64,000 nucleotides of DNA from NCBI GenBank assembly GCA_030765065.1, contig CM060977.1, positions 95,621,795 to 95,685,794 of the forward strand. Reading direction: 5' to 3'. The position numbers were made by a program, and so were the translations under genes. The DNA comes from Deroplatys truncata (lineage: Eukaryota > Arthropoda > Insecta > Mantodea > Mantidae). Positions 46,014 through 57,899 of the stretch are shown one piece after another. Each line of letters opens with the position of its first letter. Position 1 is the first letter of the stretch. The notes under the pieces were generated by a model, which had not been told where the DNA came from, did not search any database, and was given only the letters and a program-made list of their open reading frames with translations.

Positions 46014-46593
46014 AGAAAACTCCGTATCTAGCTGGACATAGGGCCGTTTTGTGCGGTGCACCGTTCTCTTGCGATCACTCAATATCGTTGACAAGGTGGC
46101 AGCCTGCCTTGATGGGCACGGCGTCTTTCCTGACAGAAACTCCTTGCGAAATTCTATGAATAGCAGATGAAGGTTTTCATAATACAGGACGCACGATGTG
46201 TTTTACGAGGACACGCAGACAAATAAGGACCTGACATCTGGAGATGAGACACCTCACGGAGTTACTGCCTTTTAATCAGCTCCGTGTAGGGCAAATATAT
46301 ATTTATATCTCCGACTTGTATACTATTCCTAAGCTTTACACCACACATTTGCTAGGTAAGTCGCATCTCGGGCCTTTATAATGCGTTTCTTGTGTATTCA
46401 CGTTAAAAATCGCACGTTTATAACTTTACCGTGTTAAAAGGCATATAATTTATAGAATACATTCATATTGTGTGACGTAGCGCTATAGCATATGGTTATC
46501 TGAAGATCGGCGTCGGGAAATTGGAATAAACAACGATAAGTACCGTTCGAAATGTAAATAACGGGAGCGCTATCTGCAGATACGGAGTTTTCT
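46014..46593. repeat. Possible short terminal-inverted-repeat element
   Basis: AGAAAACTCCGTATCT at 46014-46029 is exactly inverted at 46578-46593. 580 bp apart, no ORF, and no convincing target duplication. It may be a MITE or coincidence. Confidence 0.4.
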
Positions 46594-46632
46594 GAAAGTT
46601 TAATCCTGGTCTCCAGAAATGGGTCGAGATAG

Positions 46633-46680
46633 TTCTAGAATATTCTGCGGAAGATTCCACTACCTATATAGGAAAACGTA
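46633..46680 (+). promoter_or_regulatory. Heat-shock-element-like cluster with TATA motif
   Basis: TTCTAGAATATTC (46633-46645) is three perfectly spaced alternating NGAAN units. A further GAAGATTC follows at 46650-46657. TATATA is at 46665-46670, about 10 bp further on, and an AATTCAATCA initiator-like sequence lies near 46690. This order (heat-shock factor sites, TATA, initiator) resembles insect hsp promoters. No heat-shock coding sequence follows within the visible sequence. Confidence 0.35.
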
Positions 46681-46699
46681 AATGCGAATTCAATCACTC

Positions 46700-47205
46700 G
46701 AGAAGCAAGGGAGTTGGCGGGTAAAATTTCCGTAAAACGAGGGGTGCTGTTTTCCGAGCGAGTTCATGGCAACTTCTGTGGTGTGCTGCTGCAGAGATGA
46801 GATTGTGGAAGTATTGCGTTGACTCCCCAACGAACGAATCGTCCAAAAGAAGAGGCTATATTACGAAAAATAATGAAGGGACGGGGAACTGTGAAGTAAA
46901 AGTTGAAAACTGGACAAAGGCACAATTTGGTTAGTGAAAAGTTTCAAATAAATTAATGAGTAATATTTCATAGGATTTGAACCGAGTCAAAAAGAAGCTG
47001 GTATCCAAGTTTACGGCCATTATATCTCCTTGGCCTTCTTCAGGCTGCTGATTAATTTGGGCAAATATTACTCCTTATATAGTAGTTGCAGAGTCAAAAC
47101 ATGATTGGCTCGGGTGGTCCCCCAATCAGATACAACTACTTCATGGGGCGAGTTAAAAAACAATTATTTAAGCAAAACATCTTCCAGGCTGTTACACGAA
47201 GATAT
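46700..47205. other. Unassigned stretch
   Basis: Downstream of the heat-shock-like motif there is only a short frame from ATGGCAACTTC (about 18 codons) and no recognised homology. Confidence 0.3.
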
Positions 47206-47209
47206 ACAA

Positions 47210-47545
47210 TAAAATCGCCCCCACAAACCTTGTTTTTTATTTTCTCAAAAATTGCTTCAACAATTTTGGTTCAAATTACATCTGCTTAAGGTATTTATAT
47301 GACAAATATTTAATACAATGCATATCTGAATTTTCTGGGAAAAGGCTCTGAATGACTTTTGTATAGAGGATAAACCTTAAGAGATAGACAAAATCTTGCT
47401 ATACAAAAATACAGATCTCGTTAAATTAAACAATTTATACCAAATAACACACTTTGTGGCGTTTAGCTTTTCCGGGATAGTCCTTGTAATGGGTTTGAAT
47501 TTTCAAATACTTCTAATTTTTTCAAGCGGTAAATCTGATTAAGTG
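47210..47545 (+). repeat. Repeat family A fragment
   Basis: Central blocks such as TTTTCTCAAAAATTG, ATATGACAAATA, GAATTTTCTGGGAAAAGGC, GAGATAGACAAAATCTT. Confidence 0.65.
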
Positions 47546-47678
47546 CTGTGACTCTTGGTTGCATCATTTGGCAACATGAGAAGAATGCAGACAATAGCTA
47601 GTTGTCAACAATACCATGAAATAAATGAAAACTATAAAAAATGCAGAAGATAAGTTGTATTCTGTTACACAAGGAATA

Positions 47679-48980
47679 CGAGGGTAGTCCACGTTTAGGC
47701 CTATCGTGGCGATGAGTAGGGCTAGAGCCGCCATCTTGGTGTCAGAACGTTCCTACATTCAGTACGCATCCAGCTGCGGTAGCGTGAGGACTGTGCCTTC
47801 CTTGCTGTGCTCTCTCTCTGAGTTGTTAAAATGTGCGCTGCAATAGAAAATCCCGCCACTTGTGAAGTGCGGTCTGTAATTAGATTTTTATCTAAAAAGA
47901 ACAAACCAGTTGAAATTTATCGTCAACTTTGTATTGTTTACGGGCAGGGAATAATGAGTGAAAGCCGAGTCAGGCAATGGTGTATTGATTTTAAAAATAG
48001 CGTACCAATGTTCACGATGAGGATCACATTGGAAGGCCTAGCCTTATAACTGATGAACTGTCAATGTAAATCAATGAAACAATTCGTGAAAATAGACGTT
48101 TCAAGATTACAGAACTTTCGGAACATTTTCCCCAAATTTCACGGAGTTTGGTGCATCAAATTGTGGTGAAGAAGTTTGGTTACCACAAACTTTGTGCTAG
48201 GTGGGTTCCGAAAATCCTGAGGGAAGACCATATAAAACACACACTGGTTGCAGCACTGACCTTCCTCCAAGAGTTCAACAAACATGGTAACGCTTTACTC
48301 GATCGTACCGTAACCGGGTACGAGACTTGGGTGAAGCATGTCAATTGTGAAACAAAACTGTAGTCGATGGATTGGGGACACACACATTCTCCAAAGAAAC
48401 CAAGAAAGTGTTTGCAAACGCTGTCAGCAAGAAAGATCATGGCTACTGTGTTTTTTGGGACTCTAAGACAGTTTCTGGATCGTGGAACAACAGCAGAGAC
48501 GTATTGTGAAACACTAAGAAAGTTAAAGCGTGCCATACAAAATAACGTCAGGGAAAACTTAGCACCAAGGAGTTTTTTCTTCACGACAAGGCACGCCCAC
48601 ACACGGCCAATCGTACGCGAACACTCTTGGATGGTTTTGTATGGGAGGTGTTTGACCATCCACCAAACAGCCAGGATTTGGCGCTGAGCGACTACCACCT
48701 GTTTCCAGTGATGAAGAAATGGCTGGATACACAACGCTTTGATACTGACGCTGAACTGCATGCCGGTGTAAACCAGTGGTTGAAGTCGCAGGCGGCAGAT
48801 TTCTACAGAGAGGGTATTGAAAAACTTGTTCCACGGTATGATAAATGGCTCAATTTGAATGGCAATTATGTAGAAAAATAGCTTAAGAGTGTACCTTTCA
48901 AATGTAGATAATAAACGTTGATATTTGCATTTTGTTAATTGTTTATTTCAAAACGTCTGCGACTTTCCGGATTACCCCCG
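47679..48980 (+). mobile_element. mariner transposon with both ends
   Basis: 1302 bp, the usual mariner size, flanked by TA (47677-47678 and 48981-48982). The inverted ends are CGAGGGTAGTCCACGTTT and CGGGGGTAATCCGGAAAG (imperfect). It encodes one broken transposase. Confidence 0.85.
47831..48881 (+). pseudogene. mariner transposase, multiply frameshifted
   Basis: ATG at 47831 begins MCAAIENPATCEVRSVIRFL. A helix-turn-helix follows (KKNKPVEIYRQLCIVYGQGI, VRQWCIDFK). A frameshift and stops come near 48040-48070. The second helix-turn-helix (ELSEHFPQISRSLVHQIV) and KLCARWVPKIL follow, then YETWVKHVNCETKL (first Asp position replaced or shifted) and KPRKCLQTLSARKIMATVF. After a further shift come the second Asp region (LHDKARPHTA) and DLALSDYHLFPVMKKWL with the third Asp (SQDL for the usual SPDL). 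Only ~29 residues separate the last two Asp, five fewer than the canonical 34. The C-terminal VPRYDKWLNLNGNYVEK is well preserved. Confidence 0.85.
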
Positions 48981-48999
48981 TATATTTAACTTAAAAGCT

Positions 49000-49945
49000 T
49001 TCATATTAATGATGCTCACCCCTGAACAGCGAGTTGAACTTATGTTGCTTTGGGTGAAAGCGCAGAACTGTGAGACAGTCCGCAGAGGAGTTTAATAGAC
49101 AACATCCTGAAATTATAAAACCATCATTTCAAACAGTAAATGACATTTTAAATAAATTTAAGAGGAACTTTTCTGTGCGAGGTGCAAACGTTGTGGTAGG
49201 TCGAGGTTAGCAACTAATGAAGAAAATATCATTAAGGTGATTGCCAAGAGAAACATGCGCTGTGTCAAGGCAGAGTGGAGTGAGTAAACAATCCGTTCGA
49301 CGAATCTTAAAAGCTGCACAGTTTCAGTTAAAACATGACCACACAATGCAAGAGAATGATCCTCTACATAGGCAACAATTTTGCAACTGGATCGCCGACC
49401 AAATGCATAATCAATATGATTTTGTAAAGTGCACTCGTTTTAGCGATGAGTGCTTATTCTTGCAAAATCCAGCTTGTATGCGTGAGACAAATGCCCCAGG
49501 TGCTCCTAGAGTTATGGTGTGGTATGGTCTTTTAGGTGTTGTAGTGGTGGGCCCACATTTTTTGAGGGTAACGTGAACAGGTACTCATACAGTGAATTAC
49601 AGTCCATAGTATTGGAAATCCTAGATGACATGTTACGGCACAGGCGGCAAAGGTTGCATTTTCAGCAAGACGGAGCTTTCGCTCTTTATGCCGTAATGGC
49701 TTGACGGCTTGTTTAGTCGTCAATGGACTGGACGGGGTGGTCCATAGCCTTGGCCTGCCCGCTCACCTGATCTTACACACCAGTTTTCCTTTTCTGGGAG
49801 TACGTAGAGCGACATGTTGAGAGTCAACCAGCATATCTGGAAGACTTGCAAGAACCGAGCAATAATGTCATTTATCGTATTTCACTAGGTTTCACTTTCA
49901 AATCTGACTGATGGACTGCAGCATGTGGTGATGCATTGTCTTCAG
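49000..49945 (+). pseudogene. IS630/mariner-type transposase remnant
   Basis: LTPEQRVELMLLWVKAQN (N-terminal helix-turn-helix), SVRRILKAAQFQLKHDHTMQ, FCNWIADQMHNQYDF, TRFSDECLFLQN (first Asp), RVMVWYGLLG, LHFQQDGAFALYAVMA (second Asp) and WPARSPDLT-like remnants (third Asp) occur in order. They are spread over several frames with stops. Terminal repeats were not located. Distinct from the other transposases in the window. Confidence 0.75.
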
Positions 49946-49982
49946 GTTAATGCGCGGCACCATAAATATTAGCGTTTAGTTA

Positions 49983-50815
49983 GTTATTACTTTCTCTACT
50001 ACGTATAGTAAGGAGGGGAAGTGTTGCATTCCAGCCAAAAATTCGATACCGAGATTTCATGTTTTGAGGCCGCCTGAAACTAAATAAAGCAGTTTTGGAA
50101 AGGTGTCCTTAATTGTGTCCGTCTGTGAACAGCATAATTCAAAATAGTAAATAAATAGTAGGATAAATAGTAAACATAGTACTTGAGTTTAATATCTTCT
50201 AGAATGCGATATGAAGACTCTCAAGAAAATACCCTAACCCAGACTACCCTTTAAACAGAACATTTTTCGAAAACTATGATTTTCTCAAAATTACTATAAT
50301 GGTTTTGATTAAAATACCATATGTCAAAAATATTTCCATGTCAAATGAAATGTATATCCTGCATTTTCTGGGAATATTCCCAGAAGTCCTCTTCATTCTT
50401 AATGACTTCAGCATAACTGGTAAGCCATAAAGGATAGACAAAATTTTACTACAAGAAAATGTAGATCTCATTAAAACACAATTTATGCTACCTACATATT
50501 TTTATGTGGAGTGAACCTTTTCCGAGATATTCCGTGTTATTTCTGGAATTTTTCAATAATTATACTTGTTCTCATATAAGAATCGTCATTCGTTTCTTTA
50601 TGTTCTGGATATGCAAAGAGAATGGAATGCTCCATATAGTAACCAGCTCTTAAAATATTTGAATATCGCTTAAAATCTAGCATATTCCCCTTGCATCTAC
50701 AAGAAAATTGGCAGTAAGGTATTTTCTGCAAATGATTATCTCGATTAATATGAAGTAGGTGGAGAATAAGCGTTTGTACAAGAGTATAGAAAGTTATGTG
50801 AGTGCAATACATCAG
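49983..50815 (+). repeat. Repeat family A copy, nearly full length
   Basis: Begins TTACTTTCTCTACTACGTAT-AGTAAGGAGGGG and ends GAAAGTTATGTGAGTGCAAT-ACATCAG. Confidence 0.75.
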
Positions 50816-50914
50816 ATTTTTAATGATTGTTATCTAATTCCAGTCACTGTAGTTAATTCGATTCCAAAAGGCCTAAACAGCCTTGGTGTGAAGTTTATGG
50901 AAGGGCATTTTTAC

Positions 50915-51360
50915 TTTCTTTACCACGTACATAATAGGTAGAGAAGGCATTGCATTCGATACCCAGATTTCACAGGAAATACATGTTTTGAAAACCCAGG
51001 ATAAAAAAAGAAAAGCATTTAAAAGAAAAGTTTCAGTGTGTGCGTCCCTATGAACAGCAGAACTCACAAACGATAAGTCAGATAAATACCAAATTTAGCA
51101 TTTAAGTTCAGTATCTTCCAAATATGTGACACGGAGATTTTCGAGTAAATCCTTCACTACTTTTTAGATAGAACATTTTCCGAAATGTTTGAATTTCTAA
51201 ACATGGCTATAACGATTTTCATTTAAATATCATGCACTAAAGACATTTATATGACAAATAAAACCTATATCTTAGATTGTCTGGGAATAACCTGTGAAGC
51301 CCTCTCCATTCGGAAAGAGTTTTGTATAATTTTGTATAACTCTATGTATTTACACAATTA
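50915..51360 (+). repeat. Repeat family A 5' part
   Basis: Begins TTTCTTTACCACGTACATAA-TAGGTAGAGAAGG and stops at TTTGTATAACTCTATG. Confidence 0.7.
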
Positions 51361-51519
51361 ATTTTAGGTATAATGAGGTTACAGTGGGCTAAAGCGATTC
51401 AGATTTTTAAAATGCGATGCTATGTGATCACATTGCTTTGAAATCCTATGCTCTTTGTACGTTCACGAGTAAAGCTAATATGTTGGAAAGGTTAACACCA
51501 TGGAAAATATGTGAGATAG

Positions 51520-51930
51520 ATTACATTTTTTAAGGAGATCTGCATTTTTGGTTTATTAAAATTTTGTCTCTCTGATACCAATTATACAAATTAATTCAGA
51601 CTGAAGACTTCACAAAAAATTTACAGCAAATTCAAGATATACACTTTGTTTGTTATCCAAATATCTTAAACATATGTATTTTAATCAAAACTGTTAGAGC
51701 CATTTTTGAGAAAATGAAAAATTAAGGCAATATTTTTCATATAAAGCGTAACTTGAGGTGAGGTATTTTCTTGTAAATCTTCATATTGCATCTTTAGAAG
51801 ACAAATAGCAAAAAAATAAATAAAAATAAATAAATACCGAATACCAGGTTTAAATACCAAGTGTAGTATTCAACAGTAATTGCGTTTTTGAGTATACTGT
51901 TCACAGACACCCACTCACACACACGCACCT
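51520..51930 (-). repeat. Repeat family A fragment (reverse)
   Basis: AAGGAGATCTGCATTTTTGG through TTTTTGAGTATACTGTTCAC and a CA-rich tract; it meets the next copy head to head at about 51932. Confidence 0.7.
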
Positions 51931-51933
51931 TTT

Positions 51934-52800
51934 TGCCTTCTCTACCACGTACATAGTAGGTAGAAAAGGTATTGGATTCCAGTAAAAAATTCGGTACCGA
52001 GATTTCACCACAAATACGTGTTCTGAGGCCCCCTGAAACAAAGAAAGGCATTTTTAGAAGAACATCCGTGTTCGTGTGTGTGTGTCTGTGAACAGCATAA
52101 CTCAAAAACGAAAAGTCGAATAAATACAAAACTTGGTATTTAAGTTCAGTACCTTCCAAGGCTGCTACACGAAGTTATTCAAGAAAATTCCCCCACCACA
52201 AATATATTTTACATGGAACACTTTTTCGAAATTTTCTATTTTCTAAATCTTGACTGTAACGATTTTGATTAAAGTACCACATATCAAAGATGTTTATATG
52301 ACAAATAAAGCGTATATCTTGAATTTTCTGAAAACTGCCTGCGAAGTCCGGTTCATTCGGAAAGAACTTTTTATAATCTTGTACAAATACTAAACTTTAA
52401 GGGATAGATAAAACCTTCTGCACAAAAAATGTAGATCTCTTTAAAACACATTATTTATACCAAATAAGGTTTTTGTGACATAAGCCATTTCTAAATATAT
52501 CCGTTATTAATGTTTGAGTTATTCATTACTTGGTTATTCTTTTAAGGTCCTGTCAACATTCAGTTGTTTCTCGATTGCATAGAAACAGAATGGCATTTTA
52601 TGGCCAGCGTATATGTGGCTTCCAGTGATTAAACATTTGAATATTGCTGTTCTCCATAAAGAAATGTGAAAACTAACTATTTCTGCCAAGAGTTATCTGG
52701 ATTTAAATTTAGTAGATAGAAAAATAAGCTTTAGTAAGAGTAGTTTGTATACCCAGTAATAAAGATGGACGGTTGAAAAATTCATTTGAAAGCATCACAT
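51934..52800 (+). repeat. Repeat family A copy, nearly full length
   Basis: Begins CTTCTCTACCACGTACATAG-TAGGTAGAAAAGG; all central blocks present, and it ends CATTTGAAAGCATCACATAA. Confidence 0.75.
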
Positions 52801-52809
52801 AAGATTTTT

Positions 52810-53040
52810 ATTGGTCCTCACTTAAGCTTTCCCATAAACAAGCCAATATGGCATACATTTTGCTTGAAAAGAAAGTGAAATATTTTTCAAGGTTGAAATA
52901 AAGTTTTCTATAACAGCCAAATCCGCCTGCACCAGTTTCATCATTATTTTTGAATCCGTCAGTAAACTACATTTGTTCCTTTCGGATCCCTGGACGAATT
53001 CCTTGTTCCTGTTCACTTACTTCTGGAAATGAAATAGTGA
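52810..53040 (-). pseudogene. LINE RNase H fragment
   Basis: Minus strand: TDGFKNNDETGAGGFG is the first half of a LINE RNase H domain (TDGSK...GAG), with the first catalytic Asp retained. A second block resembles FQAEIYAIL. Upstream polymerase sequence is not recognised. It may belong to the same LINE type as 4930-5700, which holds the second half of such a domain. Confidence 0.6.
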
Positions 53041-53817
53041 ATTTAACAGTGCACCAAATTTATGTAAACAAAATATTGTCATCCATAAATTAAAATCCAT
53101 CAACTTTTTAATTGTAAGCTGTGTCTATAATTCACTCTCTTACGTTAGCATTATAAGTAAAACCACAACAGGGTCTTTATTCGGCCCAAAAATAGCGTAC
53201 CAAGCAAAAACCGCATGGAGGAATCTAAAGGATATTGAGCGGCAAAAAGTTATAATGGTGGTCCAATTTGGTTTTTTATAGCTGAATTGAAAATCGTGTT
53301 TGGGTTAAGATAACAACTTTCAGAGCCCTTTGTGCCATCGTTAAATTGGCCGTGATTTTTACCCCTTTCTCTCTTGGTATATTTACTTTTCCATTCATTT
53401 CCTATTGTTGGAATTTGTACTCGGGATCAAAAGCTGATTTGTGCACTAGTGACTGCCGAAGTGGTTTCCGATGCAAATTGTGTTTCCCGGTTGAAGCCAA
53501 TCCGAATGCGGTCGAATGCGACTCCTGTGAGTCTCATCTCTAATCTCCCTAATTGTTTATAATCGCCTCAAATCGTTCAGCTACTGGCGATTAAATCCTT
53601 AATTAGCGAAACAATACTGTAGGTATCGCTTGCTCTTTTGTCTTATGCTCTCCAAACACGTTCCAATTTAGTTTTGTGCTGTTAATATCTTACTGCAGTT
53701 TCAATAAGCAGGCATAAGGACTGCAATATGCTGTCGAAATACCTGAAAGTTCCTTTAAAAGGCTTGAATTGTGTACCTAAAACACGAAATGTAATATCAA
53801 GTCCCTACTGTTTCTGT
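53041..53817. other. Unassigned stretch
   Basis: No homology or repeat recognised. Confidence 0.3.
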
Positions 53818-55515
53818 TTTACTTTCTCTAACACGTACATAGTAGGTAGAGAAGGTATTGCATTCCTCTCAAAAATTTTATACTGAGATTTCATTGGAAA
53901 TACATGTTTTTGTCTCCCTTTATTAAAAGAAGAAAATCATAACTCAAAAACGCAAACCAGTGGATACCAAACTTAGTATTTAGATCTAGTATGTTCCGAA
54001 GAGGTGACACACGATTTTGAAGAAAATTTCTCCACCTCAAACTATCCTTTACTTTGATAATTTTCGACATTATTCATATTTTAAAATATTTGTAGCGATT
54101 TAATTAAAATACCATATATTCAAGGTATTTACGTGACAAATAAAACATTTATCTTGAATTTTCTGGGAGTAGACCTCTTCATTCGGAAGGAATTATGTAT
54201 AATATTCCACAACTGGTAAACCCTTCCGATAGACGAAGCTGTACAAACAGCACCAAAGAAAATTTTGTATCGTTTTCTGGGTTCTTATGAGGCGTGTCCT
54301 TCACTTTACCTATCGCAGAGCATGGAGGCTTGATAATACAGCAATAAGGGGGCAAAGAGTGGAGGTTGATGCCTGTGCTCTTCTGGTTTATGGAAACCAA
54401 AACATGTTTATTGTCTCAGAAACAGTCATACAGTATACTAGCGAAATTACTTGTGGACGTATCGTGGGTATGTGGGAGGTTGGTCACACTGTTATAGCAA
54501 TTGCAACGGCAGTGCATAAAAGTGTTTTATACTAAATTACTGTATAAAAATATTCCAGGAAAGTGGAGAAAACGGTCTACATACTCGTCAGAAAGTGGGC
54601 ACTCCCCGTAAAACAACCGCAGATGATGATATTCGTTTACACATGCAAATTACTCTTTTGTTATAATTTACTGTTCATGTTTAGAAACTCCAGATATATA
54701 TACGGCTTACCGAATATTACATACATATTCTGCCAATAAAATTGGGGTATATTTTTGTCTATAATCCTGTTCTATTCCTATGATCAGCGATATGTTAGTA
54801 AAGGTATATTAACCATTTGTAGTTTGAATTAGCGGGAAAACATGCTGCTGTATTTATTATTTAGTTATGTTTGCTTCTATGTAGCAACAAGCATTGATAC
54901 CACGTGTGAATATAGCTCTGTTTATTCTTTGTTATAAAGTATTGCTATGTATTTAATGAATACCATTCAAGCTTTAATTTGAAAATCTTCTCACACTACA
55001 CATTGTACATTTCGCTAACCTGGGTGCCCATCAAGTTTTCCCGTTAGCTTTTAACCCTTTCAAAGGCGTGTCCTGCACTAGCCGATAAGGTATGGGCTAC
55101 CAATCACGATAAGAGGTCTGTATGACAAACTGAATGCACTCACTCTACCTCTTTCTCTTTTAGCCAATACGATGGAGAGCGTAAACATATATTTCGTTTC
55201 TACGCCATTTTGTAACTTTTGTTGTGGTTAATGGAGATATCCACTATTATTGGTTGGTTTTTCTCTATTGCTAGATTTTCAGTTGTTTCTCGCGATTTCA
55301 TGGAAACTATGAAATTTTATGGCCAGTGTGTAGCGTCCAGTTCTTAAACATTTGACTTTGTATCCATAACCAACTCTGTTATGTAGCTATTTGTACAAAA
55401 GTTTATCTGGATTAAAATAAAGGACATAGAAAAATAAACTAATTTGTATACATCCTAATAAACGATGGAGGGTACAGAATGTTGTATAAATGTAATACAA
55501 GATTTTTTCTAATTT
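53818..55515 (+). repeat. Repeat family A copy interrupted by repeat C
   Basis: 53818-54250 (CTAACACGTACATAGTAGGT...) and 55236-55515 (GAGATATCCACTATTATTGG...TGTATAAATGTAATACAAG) are two parts of one copy. Confidence 0.7.
54251..55235 (+). pseudogene. Repeat C, copy 2: Tc1-like transposase N-terminal remnant
   Basis: Shares about 1 kb with 39896-40930, including GRIVGMWEVGHTVIAIATAV. It is broken at VLY-stop, as the other copy is at RFL-stop. Confidence 0.6.
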
Positions 55516-55664
55516 TTCGCTAGCTGGTTGTCGACGTTGCACGGGTAGCTTTTTAAACCGAAATCACGATTTAATAAATTTAATTTACCTTCGCCGGTTC
55601 TTGAAATTATTGTGAAATCAATTTTCTTGGTGGGTTCTCTCCTTTATCCCTTATAATTATAATT

Positions 55665-55940
55665 TCGTTCTCCGTGGTGTAGTGGTTATCATGCTAGCCT
55701 CCAGTTCCCGAGGTTGCGGGTCGCGAGCGCTGGATTTTTTCGGACGTAAGAATCCTTAGCATGGCTTCCTTCGGAAGGGAAATAAAGCCGGTGGTCCTGT
55801 GTCGTAGCTTTACGGCACATAAAAGAACCTCAAGCTTGATAAAGAGGCCTCTATGCGGGTCTTTCACGCCAAATATAGAATGGGACGCTCGGAACCATAG
55901 CAGCTAAAGACCGTCCATAAATATAACTCAATTTAATTTC
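55665..55940 (+). repeat. tRNA-derived SINE, copy 2
   Basis: Intact A-box region GTGGTGTAGTGGTTA at 55674; the B box is degenerate (GCGGGTCGCGAGCGC). The body is as in copy 1, ending AAATATAACTCAATTT. Confidence 0.75.
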
Positions 55941-56600
55941 GTGTAGCCCCGTCTATTCCTGATAAGGAATACAAAATTCCCTGATATTGAAGCAAAAGAA
56001 TGTGAAACATCGGCGGAACTCTGACTTTTTTAACCTCCACACGTCATTATTTCAATTTGGAAATTCTATCTGAAATTCTATAAAGCCTTTGGCGGTGGAA
56101 CAATCATCAGCCGGGATGGTGGAGTAACTTGTTGGATTATTACAGTGGATGAAATTTTCAACCATTTCACCTTCTCTTTGGTCCCATAGTTATTTAAAAA
56201 CGTAAGAGCTACATATTTTTACATAATACGGAAGGCATTAACATATACTGTGGAATAGAGATGAAGCTGGTGGAAATCTAGATTCCACATTTCCGTGCCA
56301 CCAAGTTAACCTCTTTGGAAAAGACTGGGTCCTTTGAAGAAAACTATCTCCTCAGTTGTTAGTTAAAGAAAGTATTGGTTTATTGATTTCCAATGTTATA
56401 AATTTTTTCTGTTTATGCAATTATTTAATATGCCCTGATTGCAATATGAGTACAAAGCAAATAAAGCAAAACGTTCTTACATTAACGTTGTTGCAATATT
56501 TTGGCATTGTTATCGTATGTGTATCGTAGCCTTATAAACGGATCCGATTTTGTTTTGCTTTTTTTTGTGTGTGCCTTAATCGCTAAATCGTGACCATATG
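55941..56600. other. Unassigned stretch
   Basis: No recognised homology. Confidence 0.3.
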
Positions 56601-56602
56601 TA

Positions 56603-57258
56603 CAGGGTGGACCATTTAAGTTGATACTGTACAATGTCTCCAAAAGTAAGCGTTGTAGAAAGAAATGTCTGATGTTATGAGGGAAAGTAAATGCCATTAG
56701 TCGTTTTTTATTTGGTGGACGTTGTGATGGTCATTTTAGGGTCAATTTAATGTTTTAAAATTCAAATATAACTTTTAATGTTGTTTTCTCACCCCTCATT
56801 AAAAATAAACATCATATGCATAAAGCACTTTGCAATTGCTCTTACACCAACGTAAATAACAACGAAAATTCTGAATGGTGTGTCAATGTCTCATTGCCTT
56901 CTCTCCTAGTGTTGTTATGCTGCATTGTGTTGAATGGATACAAGCATTCATTGCACTCTTCGTACACAGAAATTCAGAGTTTTCGTTGTTATTTACGTTG
57001 GTAAGAACAATTGCAGGGTGCTTTATAACAATGTTGTTTAGTTTTTTATCAGGAGTGAGAAAACAACATACAAAATGTAGATTACCTTTTAAAAGCATCA
57101 AATTGACTCTAAAATGACCATCATAACGTACTCCACACAAAACACGACTAATGTCATTTTCTTTCCCCCATAATATCAAGCAACTTTTATTCCAGACATT
57201 TCTTTCTACAGCGCTTATTTGTGGAGATGTTCATTCTCAACTTAAATGGTCCATCCTG
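56603..57258. mobile_element. Fold-back MITE, copy 1
   Basis: 656 bp flanked by TA. The ends are CAGGGTGGACCATTTAAGTT and CAGGATGGACCATTTAAGTT (inverted). Complementarity continues almost to the centre, where CACCAACGTAAATAACAACG is inverted around 56980-57000, so the whole element can fold into one hairpin. No coding capacity. TA targets and CAGGGTGG ends suggest mobilisation by an IS630-type transposase. Confidence 0.8.
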
Positions 57259-57263
57259 TATAT

Positions 57264-57761
57264 TGTAGCGAGCCATAGAGTGTGTGCCAATGTGTGGTAA
57301 GATGGTGAAACTTAGGAAGCTGGTTTTGTAGTACACGAGGTCGCGCCGTCAACGTGTCAAAAAGTATTTAGTGGCCACGGAATTAGGTTACACTCTCAAT
57401 CACTCACGCATTCACTTTGACTCGCTCTCGACCGGCGACACTACGCACCCCTGGGCTATGGCGCCCCTGACATAACTAAGTTAAATCTGTATCTTGTGAA
57501 CCCCAAGACATCAGATCGCCACAGCTAAGATGTGCTGGATGTAAGCTCTTAACCGCACTACTACAACCCCCATCTGTGATTATAATTGTAAATATAGTTG
57601 CTAGTTTTTATATAACCCCCGGGTTACCATTTTGATGCCGCTTCTTCTAGCTTATCCGCTAACACCCCCCATGTCCTGCTACCATCAACACTGTGCCATC
57701 TGAGACTACTGCCCTCCTGTTGTAAGCGTCTCCTGGACTAACTACCCCAAGGGTTGCTACA
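57264..57761. repeat. Solo LTR (498 bp)
   Basis: TGTAGC...GCTACA termini with 4 bp duplications ATAT (57260-57263 and 57762-57765). A TTTATATAAC TATA-like motif lies at about 57607. It starts five bases after the MITE. Confidence 0.8.
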
Positions 57762-57899
57762 ATATGGATTATAAGTTGACTGTATTCCGGTGAAGACCTC
57801 ATCACGTTTGATAAAATAGCTACGTTTCACCCTTCATGTTGAGGGCTTCTTCTGGGCACTGCCGACGTACGACGACGACGGGCTGCTGGCAGGCTAAGT

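Noticed and set aside
48180..48834. 193- and 91-codon minus-strand frames
   Set aside because: Antisense shadows of the mariner transposase.
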